A DNA stretch of 64,000 nucleotides from Deltaproteobacteria bacterium (GCA_020444165.1 JAHLLK010000006.1:62001-126000); one strand, 5' to 3'; counted from the first letter of the stretch, positions 1 through 11,300 are shown. The notes: generated by a model from the letters alone, not told the origin. Made by a program: numbers and translations.

Positions 1-469
1 CCGGGAAGCCGGCCCGCTGCTGGTCCGGCAGGGCCAGATCCCGCAGATACACGCTCACCCGGCCGGGGCGGCTGGCGAACTGGCCCTTGGCCCGGGGTTC
101 TCCCTTGACCGCCTGGTAACCCCGGGTTTCCAGGGCGTCGGTAAAAGCGGCCTGGGACAGGGCCATGCCGGGATAATACAGCGGCGCGTCGGAGTAGACC
201 CGGGAGGGCAGACTCCAGACCTGGCCGCCGAAGCGGCTCCGCATCTGCACCGAGGCCAGCCCGCCATAAACCACCAAACCCGCGGCCGCCAGGAGGCAGA
301 GCCCCAGGGCCCAGGCTGCCAGGCGCCGGCCGCGGCGGGAGGGCCGGGCCTTGGCCCGGGGCTTTTTCCGCGCCGGGGCGCGGGAGGCGGCCGGAGGTTT
401 TTTTCCCGGGGAGCGTTTGGCGGCCGGCGGCCTTTTGGGGGAGGGACGTGGGGTGGTTTTCCTGACCAT
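1..469 (-). CDS. Class A penicillin-binding protein (PBP1b-like), N-terminal part; runs off the left edge
   Basis: Only the first 156 codons are in the window; the transglycosylase and transpeptidase domains would lie beyond position 1. The visible part has a very basic Lys/Arg/Pro-rich cytoplasmic tail (about residues 1-48), one membrane segment (about 50-70) and then a stretch resembling the UB2H region of bifunctional PBP1b proteins: LPSRVYSD, then YYPGMALSQ and a GYQ motif. Members polymerise and cross-link peptidoglycan in the periplasm, anchored by the N-terminal helix. The ATG at 467-469 is the first Met upstream of the basic tail. The family call rests on the short UB2H-like motif and the topology. 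Confidence 0.72.
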   Translation of the reverse strand, partial: MVRKTTPRPSPKRPPAAKRSPGKKPPAASRAPARKKPRAKARPSRRGRRLAAWALGLCLLAAAGLVVYGGLASVQMRSRFGGQVWSLPSRVYSDAPLYYPGMALSQAAFTDALETRGYQAVKGEPRAKGQFASRPGRVSVYLRDLALPDQQRAGFP

Positions 470-785
470 CACTCCGATCCTGCGAGGGGACCGCGGGGCC
501 GCGCCAGGGGGGCGGTCCCGGCGAGGCTTTTTGAGAATCCAGAAGTGGGTACGAGCATGCGCGCCCTGGAGGACGAGCATCACTCAACCCCATGAAAAAC
601 ATGAAGTTTTTTTGGGGAAGGGGGGGTGGGGGGGGAACCCCCTTTTTGTTAACAAAAAGGGGTTTCCCCCCCACCTCTTCCCCCACCTCCGACCCACTCT
701 TAGCCCAAGACTATACCGGGCCGGGCCGGCTCCCGCCAATTTCCCCGGCCGGGCCGCCGCCCCGGCCCGGCGGAGGGGAAACACG
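470..785. other. Gene-free spacer with a G-tract palindrome
   Basis: This space lies between the divergent PBP and nqr genes. It holds one copy of the G-tract palindromic repeat (601-690) and no ORF with a credible ribosome binding site. The small ORFs across it are products of the repeat. Confidence 0.6.
601..690. repeat. G-tract palindromic element, copy A1
   Basis: An AAGTTTTTTTGGGG arm, G-rich runs, a perfect inner hairpin around GTTAAC at about 636-664, and a C-rich mirror arm. Four relatives occur at 11301-11425, 12858-12952, 46882-46964 and 47540-47660, always outside genes. Confidence 0.8.
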
Positions 786-815
786 TTGACACCTCCGGGC
801 ACAGGGCTCTAACCT
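786..815 (+). promoter_or_regulatory. Candidate sigma-70 promoter of the nqr operon
   Basis: TTGACA at 786-791 and TAACCT at 810-815 are separated by 18 nt. They lie about 60 nt upstream of the first nqr start codon, in the expected orientation. Confidence 0.5.
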
Positions 816-876
816 GAAACTCAAGCCGAGTCTTACGATTTTCCACCTTCCCGGCGGGGTTTTACGGACGGAAAGC

Positions 877-1839
877 ATGCTCTGGGCGCGGGCCGCTTGG
901 CCGGAAAAACTGATCCAGCCCCAAAAAGCCATGCACCAGGTGGTCTACGCCATGTTGCCCCTGGAGGCCCTGGCCATCTACCTGTTCGGCTGGCGTTCCC
1001 TGGTCATGCTCCTGGTGATCGGGGTGGGCGGCTTCGTCACCGAGGCGGCCTTCAACTTCCCCCAGAAGAAGCCGGTCACCGCGGCGGTGTTCGTGTCCGC
1101 CTTGATCCTGCACCTGTCGCTCCCCCCCACCACTCCCTTGTGGATGGCCGCCCTCGGCAGCGTGGCCGGCATCGGCCTGGGCAAGATGGTGTTCGGCGGC
1201 TTTGGGATGAACGTGTTCAACCCGGCCATGGTGGGGCGTTGCTTTCTCTACATCAACTTCCCCACCGCCCTGAACAACCAATGGGTCAACCCCTTCAGCG
1301 AGGGCCTGGCCGGGCTCACCCACTGGTTCCCCCCGGCCGACGCGGTGACCTCAGCCACGCCACTGGCGGCCTTCAAGGCCGGGGCGGGAGTCTACTGGAG
1401 CGATCTCCTGTTGGGGCGGATTTCCGGCTCCCTGGGCGAGACCTCGGCCCTGTTGATCGTGGTCTGCGGGCTTTACATCGTTTACAAGAAGTCGGCCAAC
1501 TGGCGGCTGGTGGTCGCCTGCCTCCTGGGCGGAGCGGGGCTCAGCCTGTTGTTCTCCGGCCTGGGGTTCCCCCAGGTGGCCCCCCCGGTCTATACGCTGC
1601 TCTCGGGGGCCTTCATGTTCGGCGCCTTCTTCGTGGTCACCGAGCCGATCTCCGGGCCCAAGACCCAGCCCGGCATGTGGATCTACGGCCTGATGGTGGG
1701 CGGGCTCACCGTGGTGCTCCGGGCCTGGTCCAACTTCGCGGAGGGCTTCATGTTCTCCATCATCCTGGCCAACGCCTTCGCGGCCCTGTTGGACCAGGGG
1801 GTCCGCCGGGTCAAAGAGGCCCGCAAGGTGAAGGCATGA
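877..1839 (+). CDS. nqrB: Na+-translocating NADH:quinone reductase subunit B / RnfD-like membrane subunit
   Basis: A 320-residue polytopic membrane protein of the NqrB/RnfD family, which carries covalent FMN and forms part of the cation-pumping core. The FMN attachment motif TSATPL is visible, with Thr161 as the likely acceptor. The NPAMVGRCFL stretch near residue 115 is typical of the family. The length fits RnfD-size proteins better than the roughly 400-residue Vibrio NqrB, which has an N-terminal extension absent here. It is the first gene of a five-gene operon; its TGA overlaps the next start (ATGA). No nqrA precedes it, since the upstream gene is on the other strand. A GGAAAG lies just before the ATG. 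Confidence 0.88.
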   Translation: MLWARAAWPEKLIQPQKAMHQVVYAMLPLEALAIYLFGWRSLVMLLVIGVGGFVTEAAFNFPQKKPVTAAVFVSALILHLSLPPTTPLWMAALGSVAGIGLGKMVFGGFGMNVFNPAMVGRCFLYINFPTALNNQWVNPFSEGLAGLTHWFPPADAVTSATPLAAFKAGAGVYWSDLLLGRISGSLGETSALLIVVCGLYIVYKKSANWRLVVACLLGGAGLSLLFSGLGFPQVAPPVYTLLSGAFMFGAFFVVTEPISGPKTQPGMWIYGLMVGGLTVVLRAWSNFAEGFMFSIILANAFAALLDQGVRRVKEARKVKA

Positions 1840-2498
1840 ACGAGCGGGTCAAATCCGTGCTGTTCATGTTCGCCATCACCCTGGTGTGCACCGCGGCGCT
1901 GGCGGCGGTGGACCTGGCCAACCGGGAGCGCATCGCCCGGAACCAGGAGTTGAAGCTGGAAAAGGTGATCCTCTCCGTGCTGGGGCTCTTGCCCGGCCCG
2001 GACCCCGGGGCCGAGGAAATCGCCCGCCTTTATGGCCAGCGGGTCAAGGAGCTGACCGTGGGCGGCCGGCGGGTGTACCTGGGCTACCGCCCGGGCGGCG
2101 GCGGCGTCACCGCGGTGGCCTTCCCGGTGAGTGGCCCCGGGTTCTGGGGCCCCATCTACGGCCTGGCCGCCGTGGACCCCCAGGCCGTGAAACTGGTGGG
2201 CCTGGCCTTTTACCAGCACAACGAGACCCCGGGCCTGGGGGCGCGCATCACCGAGCCCTGGTTCACCAAACAGTTCCAGGGACTCCACTTGGCCCTGCCG
2301 GCCGGCAACCGGAAGTTCTTCCATTTGCGGCCGCCGGGGGCCGCGGCCGGGCCGGGCGAACTGGACGCCATCACCGGGGCCACCGAGACCAGCACCCGGC
2401 TGGAGAAGTTCCTGAACCAGGACCTGGAGGAGTTCCTGGCCCAAACCTGGACCAACCCGGCGTTGCAGCGCGCCCTGCACCAGGCCCTGAAGGGGTAG
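1836..2498 (+). CDS. nqrC: NADH:quinone reductase subunit C (NqrC/RnfG family), FMN-binding
   Basis: A 220-residue protein with one N-terminal membrane helix (about 7-26) and an extracytoplasmic FMN-binding domain. The covalent flavin site TGATETS is at about 180-186, with Thr185 the expected acceptor. The GFWGPIYG and ETPGLGARI segments match the NqrC/RnfG signature. It relays electrons between flavins in the Nqr/Rnf complex. Its ATG overlaps the nqrB stop, and the next gene starts one base after its stop, so translation is probably coupled. A longer ORF in another frame across nqrB is a shadow. Confidence 0.9.
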   Translation: MNERVKSVLFMFAITLVCTAALAAVDLANRERIARNQELKLEKVILSVLGLLPGPDPGAEEIARLYGQRVKELTVGGRRVYLGYRPGGGGVTAVAFPVSGPGFWGPIYGLAAVDPQAVKLVGLAFYQHNETPGLGARITEPWFTKQFQGLHLALPAGNRKFFHLRPPGAAAGPGELDAITGATETSTRLEKFLNQDLEEFLAQTWTNPALQRALHQALKG

Positions 2499-2499
2499 T

Positions 2500-3119
2500 A
2501 TGCCCAAGCCACCCACTAACCGCGAGATCATCCGCCAGGGCCTCTGGGAGGCCAATCCGGTGATCCGCCACGTGCTGGGCATCTGCTCCACCCTGGCGAT
2601 CACCAATTTGATGATCAACACCCTGGTCATGGACGCGGGGCTGATCTTCACCCTGTCCTTGTCCTGCCTCACAGTGTCGCTGTTGCGGAAATACACGCCC
2701 ATGCGCATCCGCATGATGGTGCAGACCCTGATCATCGCCTCCTACGTCATCATTGTGGACGTGGTGATCAAGGCCTACCTGCCGTCCATCAGCGACAATC
2801 TGGGGCCCTACGTGGGGCTCATCATCACCAACTGCATCGTCATGGGCCGCTGCGAGGCTTTTGCCCGCCACAATCCTCCCTGGCCCTCCTTTTTGGACGG
2901 CCTGGCCATGAGCCTGGGCTACTCCCTGGTGCTCATCACCATCGCCCTGGTCAGGGAGCCCCTGGGCTTCGGCACCATCCTGGGCTGGCGGATCATGCCC
3001 GAGGGCTTCACCCCCTGGACCATCATGATCATGGCCCCGGGAGCCTTCTTCACCCTGGGCCTTTTGGCCTGGCTGGTCCGGGGACTCTACCCCCAGACCG
3101 AGGAGGGTAAGAAGCAGGC

Positions 3120-3123
<4 letters not shown>
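2500..3123 (+). CDS. nqrD: NADH:quinone reductase subunit D (NqrD/RnfE family)
   Basis: A 207-residue membrane protein with about six hydrophobic helices. It is one of the paired NqrD/NqrE subunits whose half-helices hold an Fe-S centre inside the membrane. Cys29 (in GICS) and Cys112 (in NCIVMGRC) sit where the cluster-ligating cysteines of NqrD are known. The N-terminal GLWEANPVI motif is typical. It follows nqrC by one base and overlaps nqrE by four bases (ATGA). Confidence 0.92.
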
Positions 3124-3716
<593 letters not shown>

Positions 3717-3725
3717 GCATTCACC

Positions 3726-4829
3726 ATGACCGAGTTGGTCCTGGGCATCTTCCTGGTGAGCGGCGGCGGGGCGCTGTTGGCCTTCCTCCTGGAGATGGCC
3801 CACAAATACCTGGCCGATTACGGCCAGGTGGAGATCAACATCAACGGCCAGAAGGTGCTGGAGGTGGAGGGCGGCAGCCCGCTCTTGTCCACCCTGGCCC
3901 AGCAGAACATCTTCGTGCCCAGCGCCTGCGGCGGCAAGGGCACCTGCGCCGCCTGCAAGGTGCGGGTTTTGGAGGGCGGCGGCCCGGTCCTGCCCACCGA
4001 GTCGCCCTATCTCTCGCCCGAGGAGCTGGAAGGCCGGGTGCGCCTGTCCTGCCAGGTGAAGGTCAGAAACGCCCTGGCCATCGAGATCCCCGAAGAGCTG
4101 TTCCTGGTCCGGGAGTTCAAGGTGCGGGTGGAGAGCATCGACGACCTCACGCCCCGCATCAAGGGCATCACCTTCCACGTGCTGGAGCCGGCCGAGGGCA
4201 TAACCTTCAAGCCGGGGCAGTACGTGCAGTTGGAGGTGCCCCGCTACGAAAAGAGCGCCGCCCCGGAGTTCCGGGCCTACTCCCTGGCCTCCGGCGCCCA
4301 CGAGGGGCGGCGCATGGACCTCTACATCACCAAGGTGGAGGAAGGCGTGGTCTCCACCTACGTGCATGAAAAGCTCCAGGTGGGCGAGGTCCTCACCGCC
4401 CGGGGGCCTTTTGGCGATTTCTTCTACCGCCACACCGACCGCGACCTCCTCTTGATCGCCACCGGCTCGGGCCTGGCCCCCATCCGCTCCATCTGCCTGC
4501 ACCTGGAGCAGATCCAGGCCGACCGCCAGGTGACCATGTTCTTCGGGGCCCGGGATGAGGAGGACCTGTTCAACCACGAGGAGCTGCAACAGCTCCGGGA
4601 GCGCCTGCCCAACTTCACCTACGTGCCGGTGCTGTCCCGGGTGCCGGAGGACTCCCCTTGGGACGGCGAGCGGGGGCGGGTTACCGACCTGATCAAGAAG
4701 CACATCCCCGACGGCGCGGAGCTGGACGTGTACATCTGCGGCGCCCCGCCCATGGTGGAGTCCTGCGAGGACCTCTTGGTGAAAAAGGGCATCTCCCCGG
4801 CCAACATCTACTACGACAAGTTCGCGTGA
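3726..4829 (+). CDS. nqrF: NADH:quinone reductase subunit F (NADH dehydrogenase subunit)
   Basis: A 367-residue protein in NqrF order: an N-terminal membrane helix (about 4-24), a plant-type [2Fe-2S] ferredoxin domain with Cys68, Cys74, Cys77 and Cys109, then a ferredoxin-reductase module with the FAD motif RAYSLAS (about 183-189), the NAD-binding ATGSGLAP (about 245-252), CGAPPM, and the terminal YYDKF. It oxidises NADH and feeds electrons into the Nqr core. Finding NqrF rather than RnfB/RnfC decides the complex as Nqr-type despite the RnfD-sized B subunit. It is the last gene of the operon; an AT-rich island begins right after it. Confidence 0.92.
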   Translation: MTELVLGIFLVSGGGALLAFLLEMAHKYLADYGQVEININGQKVLEVEGGSPLLSTLAQQNIFVPSACGGKGTCAACKVRVLEGGGPVLPTESPYLSPEELEGRVRLSCQVKVRNALAIEIPEELFLVREFKVRVESIDDLTPRIKGITFHVLEPAEGITFKPGQYVQLEVPRYEKSAAPEFRAYSLASGAHEGRRMDLYITKVEEGVVSTYVHEKLQVGEVLTARGPFGDFFYRHTDRDLLLIATGSGLAPIRSICLHLEQIQADRQVTMFFGARDEEDLFNHEELQQLRERLPNFTYVPVLSRVPEDSPWDGERGRVTDLIKKHIPDGAELDVYICGAPPMVESCEDLLVKKGISPANIYYDKFA

Positions 4830-5333
4830 GCCAACGTTGCACGGGTTCATTTGGAAAGGCATGATGGCTGGAGACGCCCGTACGTGGGCACTCCCGGGAA
4901 AAAAGTGTAAATACTGCAATTGGCTCTATGGATAGACTGCCGATTGGTTACATCAACATTCTCCCTTTGGATCTTCTGGTGAACGATTCTCAATAGATTA
5001 CCCGAACTACAGTTTTTAGTCGAAACCCCGACAATGCAATGAATGAAAGGCGATGGAAAAAAGAAAGCCAACTCTTGGATAAAACAACAGTGTCAAGATT
5101 GACGATGTGTGATTCTTAACTTTGCCAGTAGCGTTTAGGTAGCTCCACAGCAAGCAAAAAATACTGGACCAAATGCATCATGTGATGTTATTATTTTCAA
5201 TTAAGATGACTAAGCACAGTGGATATTTTTCTACTTCACGAAGAACCCAGATATAGACTTGTTTCCGCCCCGCACCGACGATTTTTTTTGGCTATACTTC
5301 TGACTGGCCCGCGAAAGAGGAAAAGAAAAGTCA
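4830..5333. other. AT-rich spacer between nqrF and the ATPase gene
   Basis: The composition changes sharply from GC-rich to AT-rich soon after nqrF. I see no gene with coding character; the 74-codon minus-strand ORF at 4847-5071 has no recognisable domain. A TATACT at 5293-5298 lies a little upstream of the next gene and could be a -10 box, but no -35 is properly spaced. Confidence 0.5.
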
Positions 5334-6443
5334 ATGATTACCGAAATATATATAGATAATTTTCGTTGTTTGACCAATTTTCGGATCAAGCCGGATAATT
5401 TTCAGTTGTGGTTGGGAGACAATGGATCGGGGAAATCATCAGTATTGGCTGCCCTACATTATATTCAGCGATTAATCCGCGGCGAACATACAAATGATAT
5501 CTTTCAAAGAAATAACTTGACAACCTGGGACAAAAGAAATGAGCAAACGTTTGAACTACATTTAAAGATAGATAACGATATCTACAAATATCAATTGATC
5601 TTAGAATATGCCAACCAAGAGAATAAACTGCGTATCAAGAGAGAGAGATTAGTGTGGAATGGCTCCCAATTTTTTTTATTCGATGGTCAAGAAGCCCACC
5701 TGTATCGCATTAACCGGCGGACAAGTAACATAGAAGAAGGCGCCAAATTCCCGGCGGATTGGCATAGGTCGATGATTTCTACAATTGCTAGCCGAGACGA
5801 CAACACACCAGTTATTAAATTCAGGGAAGAACTCGATAAGCTTCTACTTATCAATCCGGTTCCTTTGGTTATAAAAGAAGCCGCTGCTTCTGAATCGCGT
5901 AATTTGTCAGAACATACTGAGAATTTTGCGCAGTGGTACCGGCATCTTCTTCAGGAAATACCGCGCATCACCTATAAAGCTAAACAGCTACTGGAAGACG
6001 TCCTGCCGGGATTCGAGCAACTGAGCCTCAAAGAAATTGGCGACTCCCGTAGATTGACAGCAACATTTCGCATTGATGGTACGGACCGTGATTTCGATTT
6101 CACAGATATTTCTGATGGTCAGCGGCAATTAATTGTTCTTTATACAATATTGGAAGCTTTTCGTACCGGATTTTTTTCTGCATTACTGATCGACGAGCCA
6201 GACAATTTTGTTTCCCTTAGAGAAATCCAACCTTGGCTGGAAAACCTTAGAGATATTTGCGACGAAAATGATAACCAGGCTATAATCATTTCCCATCACC
6301 CTGAAATAATTGATAGTATGACAGAAGGTTCTGAGTTATGGTTCTCTCGACCATCCGGTGCCCACGTCGTCACTAAAGCTTTTCCGATGGTACCTGGATT
6401 AACGCCAGCAGAAGTTATGGCGCGAGGCTGGGAAAATGAGTAG
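5334..6443 (+). CDS. AAA/ABC-type ATPase, likely defence module subunit (AbiL/OLD-like)
   Basis: A 369-residue SMC/ABC-like ATPase. The Walker A GDNGSGKSS is at 28-36, a signature-like ISDGQRQL near 260, Walker B ALLIDEPD near 285, and an H-loop ISHHPE near 320. No membrane segment is visible. Such short single-chain ATPases (AAA_15/AAA_21 type) pair with TOPRIM-like nucleases in abortive-infection and OLD/Gabija/PARIS-type systems. The next gene overlaps it by eight bases and has TOPRIM-like motifs. Base composition is far more AT-rich than the neighbours, which suggests transfer. A GAGGAAAAG ribosome site precedes the ATG. The ATPase call is firm; the defence role is inferred. Confidence 0.8.
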   Translation: MITEIYIDNFRCLTNFRIKPDNFQLWLGDNGSGKSSVLAALHYIQRLIRGEHTNDIFQRNNLTTWDKRNEQTFELHLKIDNDIYKYQLILEYANQENKLRIKRERLVWNGSQFFLFDGQEAHLYRINRRTSNIEEGAKFPADWHRSMISTIASRDDNTPVIKFREELDKLLLINPVPLVIKEAAASESRNLSEHTENFAQWYRHLLQEIPRITYKAKQLLEDVLPGFEQLSLKEIGDSRRLTATFRIDGTDRDFDFTDISDGQRQLIVLYTILEAFRTGFFSALLIDEPDNFVSLREIQPWLENLRDICDENDNQAIIISHHPEIIDSMTEGSELWFSRPSGAHVVTKAFPMVPGLTPAEVMARGWENE

Positions 6444-6996
6444 AGCCTCAAAAATAGTAGTTCTCTGTGAGGACAAGGCCCATAAAAATTTTATATATCG
6501 TTTCCTTAAAAGAGGTTGGAATATTCGCCCTCCGTATATCACATTTCCGCGCTTTCCAAGTGGAAGTGGTTCCGGTAGGCGGTTTGTTGAGGAACGATTC
6601 CCCAATGAATATGTTGCTTGTCTAAGCCGATCAGCGACTACCATCTTGATTGTTGTGCGGGATGCTGACGAACAACCCGTTTCAGAAGTAAAATCTACTT
6701 TGCTCGGAAAGCTTCAAAAAGCCAAACGGAAGAATATCTCGGCAGAAAATGTCGTATTTATCATACCCAAATGGCACATTGAGACATGGATAGCCTACCT
6801 CGATAATAAAACTGTGGATGAATCCGACAAGGAAACATACAAATCAGAGTATGGCAAAATTGCCGGTACAAACAAGGTGCATTGGCTTATTGATAGGCTT
6901 GTATCGCAATGCAAAGGGCAAAGCGAACTTAATTCAGCACCGTCCTCGTTACTTGCAGCCTGTACAGAATTTAATCGGATACGCGACAAATTGTAG
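6436..6996 (+). CDS. TOPRIM/RloB-like protein paired with the upstream ATPase
   Basis: A 186-residue protein. The N-terminus has a beta strand followed by an acidic VLCEDK (Glu12), and later VVRDADE (Asp76 and Asp78), the layout expected of a TOPRIM fold. An IPKWHIETWIA block at about 110-120 resembles the 'IExWL' region of RloB/DUF4276-like proteins. It overlaps the ATPase gene and shares its AT-rich composition, so the two were probably acquired together. In AbiL and similar systems the second protein is the effector nuclease. No experiment or search backs the exact family; a DUF4435-type (PARIS AriB-like) protein is an alternative. Confidence 0.65.
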   Translation: MSRASKIVVLCEDKAHKNFIYRFLKRGWNIRPPYITFPRFPSGSGSGRRFVEERFPNEYVACLSRSATTILIVVRDADEQPVSEVKSTLLGKLQKAKRKNISAENVVFIIPKWHIETWIAYLDNKTVDESDKETYKSEYGKIAGTNKVHWLIDRLVSQCKGQSELNSAPSSLLAACTEFNRIRDKL

Positions 6997-7185
6997 TTTG
7001 TACAGTGCGTACAGTGACGGCGTTCACCTGACAGTAGCCTCCTAACGGTTTTCCTTATTGCCACTTTCTTCCTGGTGTACATAACCTTGACCATCCCTGG
7101 GTTCGAAGAGGTCTAGCCCGTCTTCTAGCTATCAGGGTCAAGCCATTACATTCCACTACCTATCCAAGAAGAGCTTCGCTAGCCC

Positions 7186-7218
7186 CAAAAAAAAGCCGGG
7201 CCCCCGCGGGGGCCCGGC
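7186..7218 (-). terminator. Rho-independent terminator after ahcY
   Basis: A perfect 11-bp stem (7195-7205 with 7208-7218) is followed, on the minus strand, by a run of nine T. It sits about 30 nt beyond the ahcY stop. Confidence 0.85.
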
Positions 7219-7246
7219 TTGGCGCTTCAAACCAGCGGAAGATCTA

Positions 7247-8518
<1,272 letters not shown>

Positions 8519-8649
8519 TCACCCATGGCGGCGCCCCTCAGGGCTCCGCCCTATGGCCCCCGGTAGGCACATATCCCCGATGGGAGCAAGAGGGAGCCCG
8601 TCCCTCCGGGAAAACCGGCAGGACGGGCCCAAAATCAACCGGGAAAACC

Positions 8650-9822
8650 CTATTTTCCCGCGAGATCCTTGAGCATCGCGGCCTTGTCGGTCTTTTCCCA
8701 GGTAAAATAACCGTCTTCGGGTTTGCGCCCGAAATGGCCGTAGGCGGCGGTGCGCTTGAAGATGGGCCGCTTCAGGTCCAACTCCTTGATGATGGCCGCC
8801 GGGCGGAAGTCAAAGGCTTCCCGCACCGCGGCCGCGATCTTGGCCTCGGGCGCCGCGGCGGTGCCAAAGGTGTGCACCAAAATCGACACCGGCTGGGGCA
8901 CGCCGATGGCGTAAGCTACCTGCACTTCGCATTTGCGGGCCAGGCCCGCGGCCACCACGTTCTTGGCCACGTAACGGGCGTAGTAGCTGCCGGAGCGGTC
9001 CACCTTGCTGGGGTCCTTGCCGCTGAAGCAGCCGCCGCCGTGGGAGCCCTGGCCGCCGTAGGTGTCCACGATGATCTTGCGCCCGGTGAGGCCGCAGTCG
9101 CCGTGGGGACCGCCCACCACGAAACGGCCCGTGGTGTTGATGAAGAATTTGGTGTCGCCGTCCAGCATCTCGGCCGGGATGATCTTGCGGATCACCTGCT
9201 CGATGATGGCTTCCTTCAGGCGCTCGTACTTGACGTCCGGGCTGTGCTGGGAGGCCACCACCACGGCTTCCACCCGCTTGGGCGTGTCGTCTTCGTACTC
9301 GATGGTGACCTGGGTCTTGCCGTCGGGCCGGAGGAAGTTCAGGGAGCCGTTCTTCCGGACCTCGGCCAGGCGCTTGGCCAGCCGGTGGGCGAAGTAGATG
9401 GGCATGGGCATCAGCTCGGGGGTTTCGTCGCTGGCAAAGCCGAACATGAGCCCCTGGTCGCCGGCGCCCTGCTCGCCGAACATGGCCTTGTCGGAGTCCA
9501 CGCCCTGGGCGATGTCCGACGACTGCTTGTCGATGCTGGTGAGCACCGCACAGGTTTCCCAGTCAAAGCCCATGGAGGAGTTGTCGTAGCCGATACCCCG
9601 GATGGTGGAACGCACCAGGTCGGGGATGTCCACCCAGGTGTTGGTGGTGATCTCGCCGGCCACCACGGCCATGCCGGTGGTCACCAGGGTTTCGCAAGCC
9701 ACGCGGCTGTGGGGGTCGTCCTTCAGCATGGCGTCCAGGATGGCGTCGCTGATTTGGTCGGCTACTTTATCCGGGTGACCCTCGGTCACGGACTCGCTGG
9801 TGAAAAGGTAGCTGTTGCCCAT
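8650..9822 (-). CDS. metK: S-adenosylmethionine synthetase
   Basis: A 390-residue enzyme that makes S-adenosylmethionine from methionine and ATP. The N-terminal [15 protein letters not shown], the ATP-site [10 protein letters not shown] near residue 118 and a [16 protein letters not shown] segment near 260 are present. The glycine-rich segment reads GGGCFSG, with Cys where Ala is more usual. An AGGA precedes the ATG, and a good sigma-70 promoter lies 40 nt upstream. It probably forms a transcription unit with ahcY. Confidence 0.96.
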   Translation of the reverse strand: MGNSYLFTSESVTEGHPDKVADQISDAILDAMLKDDPHSRVACETLVTTGMAVVAGEITTNTWVDIPDLVRSTIRGIGYDNSSMGFDWETCAVLTSIDKQSSDIAQGVDSDKAMFGEQGAGDQGLMFGFASDETPELMPMPIYFAHRLAKRLAEVRKNGSLNFLRPDGKTQVTIEYEDDTPKRVEAVVVASQHSPDVKYERLKEAIIEQVIRKIIPAEMLDGDTKFFINTTGRFVVGGPHGDCGLTGRKIIVDTYGGQGSHGGGCFSGKDPSKVDRSGSYYARYVAKNVVAAGLARKCEVQVAYAIGVPQPVSILVHTFGTAAAPEAKIAAAVREAFDFRPAAIIKELDLKRPIFKRTAAYGHFGRKPEDGYFTWEKTDKAAMLKDLAGK

Positions 9823-9862
9823 ACTTCCTTGCTCCTTGCCGGTCTCGTCTCAAGAGGGTTGA

Positions 9863-9891
9863 ATTCTGGCATCAGTAAAGTGAATTGTCAA
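9863..9891 (-). promoter_or_regulatory. Candidate sigma-70 promoter of metK-ahcY
   Basis: On the minus strand, TTGACA (9886-9891) and CAGAAT (9863-9868) have an ideal 17-nt spacer. This places the transcription start some 30 nt before the metK ATG, leaving no room for a SAM riboswitch. Confidence 0.55.
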
Positions 9892-10350
9892 GACAGGTGG
9901 GCCACTTCCCCGCACGGCGCGCTGCCGAAACGAAAACCCGGGGGCTGTGGATGAACAGCCTGGTGAAAACCGGGGACGGCGCCTCATTTCAGGGCCCAAA
10001 ATGGTAAGTGATTTGTTTGTGTTGGCCAGACCATGCTGTTTTTGGAGACCTCCAGAGGACCACGGCGGCATGCTCCGCGCCCGGCCCGCGGCCCCGGCCT
10101 TCCCCCTCGCGGGCGGACGGAAATAGGGGCCTGGACCAGTCCGGGGCGCCCTGTCCGGACTCCGCCCCCGGCCCGGGTCGGCCGGGGCGCGATACCGGCT
10201 TGACCCCGCCGCGGCCCCGGCTTAACATGCCGTGACATGGCCGGACATGGCCGGACATGCCCGGACAGGGCTGGGCGCCACACCCACCCCAACTCACCCC
10301 GGCCGGCGGCCGCCCCCCACCCCGCCCCCCAGCCAACCAGGACGCGGCGC
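9892..10350. other. Gene-free spacer between metK and the methyltransferase
   Basis: It holds a degenerate TTGGCC/TTTTTGG stretch (about 9999-10050) and three short direct repeats of GGACATGGCC-type at 10220-10265. The antisense and sense ORFs across it are Pro/Arg-rich GC shadows. Confidence 0.5.
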
Positions 10351-11289
10351 ATGCACTGGAAGCTCAAAGCCCTGATCCAGAACGCCGTGGCTCTCCTGCC
10401 TCCGGGACCGTCCCTGGCGGTGTATTACCAGATACAGCGCCATTTCGGCGGGCTCCGGCAGTTCGACCTGGCCGGCAAGCTCAGGGCCGGGGCCGCGGCC
10501 TGGCGCTTGCTCCGGGCGCAGGGCGCAGAGCCCGCGGGCAAGGTCTTCCTGGAAGTCGGCACCGGCCGGGTGCCGGCGGTGCCCTTGGTCTTCTGGCTCC
10601 TGGGGGCCCGGGAGACCATCACCATCGACCTGAACCCCTATTTGCGGGCCGAGCTGGTGCGGGAACTCTTGGACTTTCTCCTGGCCCACCAGGACACCGT
10701 GGCCCAGACCCTGGCCCCCTGCCTGGATCAGGAGCGCCTGGCCGCGGTCCTGGCCCTGGCCCGCCACCCGGCCGCCACCACCCGCGATCTCCTGGCCCTG
10801 GCCCGCATCACCTACCTGGCCCCCGGCGACGCGGCTTGCACCGGCCTGGCCGGGGGCAGCATCGACTTCCATACTTCCTACACCGTGCTGGAACACATCC
10901 CGCCGGCCATCCTGCGGGATATCATAAAGGAAGGTAACCGCCTGCTCCGCCCCGGCGGACTGTTCGTGCACCGGGTGGACTACAGCGACCACTTCTCCCA
11001 CGCGGACCCCAGCCTCACCCCCCTGAACTTCCTGCGCTATGCCGAAGCCACCTGGCGGCTCTACGCCGGCAATCGCTTCATGTACATGAACCGGCTCCGT
11101 CACGACGACTACCTGGCCCTGTTCCAATCCCTGGGGCACCAGATCCTGGCCGAGGAGCCCGAGGTGGACCCCCGCTGCCTGGAACTCCTCCAAACCGGCG
11201 CCCTGCCCCTGGCCTCGCGCTTTGCCGGCAAAACTCCGGAAGTCCTGGCCATCACCGGCTCCTGGCTGGTGAGCCGGCCCCGGGAGTGA
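10351..11289 (+). CDS. Class I SAM-dependent methyltransferase
   Basis: A 312-residue protein. Methyltransferase motif I reads FLEVGTGRVP (about 66-75), an acidic strand follows (ITIDLNPY), and DFHTSYTVLEHIP near residue 175 is the post-II/IV motif of the Methyltransf_11/23 type. The substrate cannot be told from sequence. The ORF extends upstream to 10237, but that part is Pro/Arg-rich and crosses a short repeat, so the ATG at 10351 is preferred. It stands alone, followed by a palindromic repeat whose first hairpin could end transcription. Confidence 0.8.
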   Translation: MHWKLKALIQNAVALLPPGPSLAVYYQIQRHFGGLRQFDLAGKLRAGAAAWRLLRAQGAEPAGKVFLEVGTGRVPAVPLVFWLLGARETITIDLNPYLRAELVRELLDFLLAHQDTVAQTLAPCLDQERLAAVLALARHPAATTRDLLALARITYLAPGDAACTGLAGGSIDFHTSYTVLEHIPPAILRDIIKEGNRLLRPGGLFVHRVDYSDHFSHADPSLTPLNFLRYAEATWRLYAGNRFMYMNRLRHDDYLALFQSLGHQILAEEPEVDPRCLELLQTGALPLASRFAGKTPEVLAITGSWLVSRPRE

Positions 11290-11300
11290 GGCGGATAATT

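Noticed and set aside
897..2498. Long ORF of 533 residues over nqrB and nqrC
   Set aside because: It is Pro/Arg/Gly-rich out-of-frame sequence across nqrB; only its last part, in the nqrC frame, is real.
4847..5071. 74-residue minus-strand ORF in the AT-rich spacer
   Set aside because: No ribosome binding site, no recognisable motif and no neighbour in operon.
10237..10350. Upstream extension of the methyltransferase
   Set aside because: Pro/Arg-rich, crosses a short repeat, and lies before the first family-like residues.
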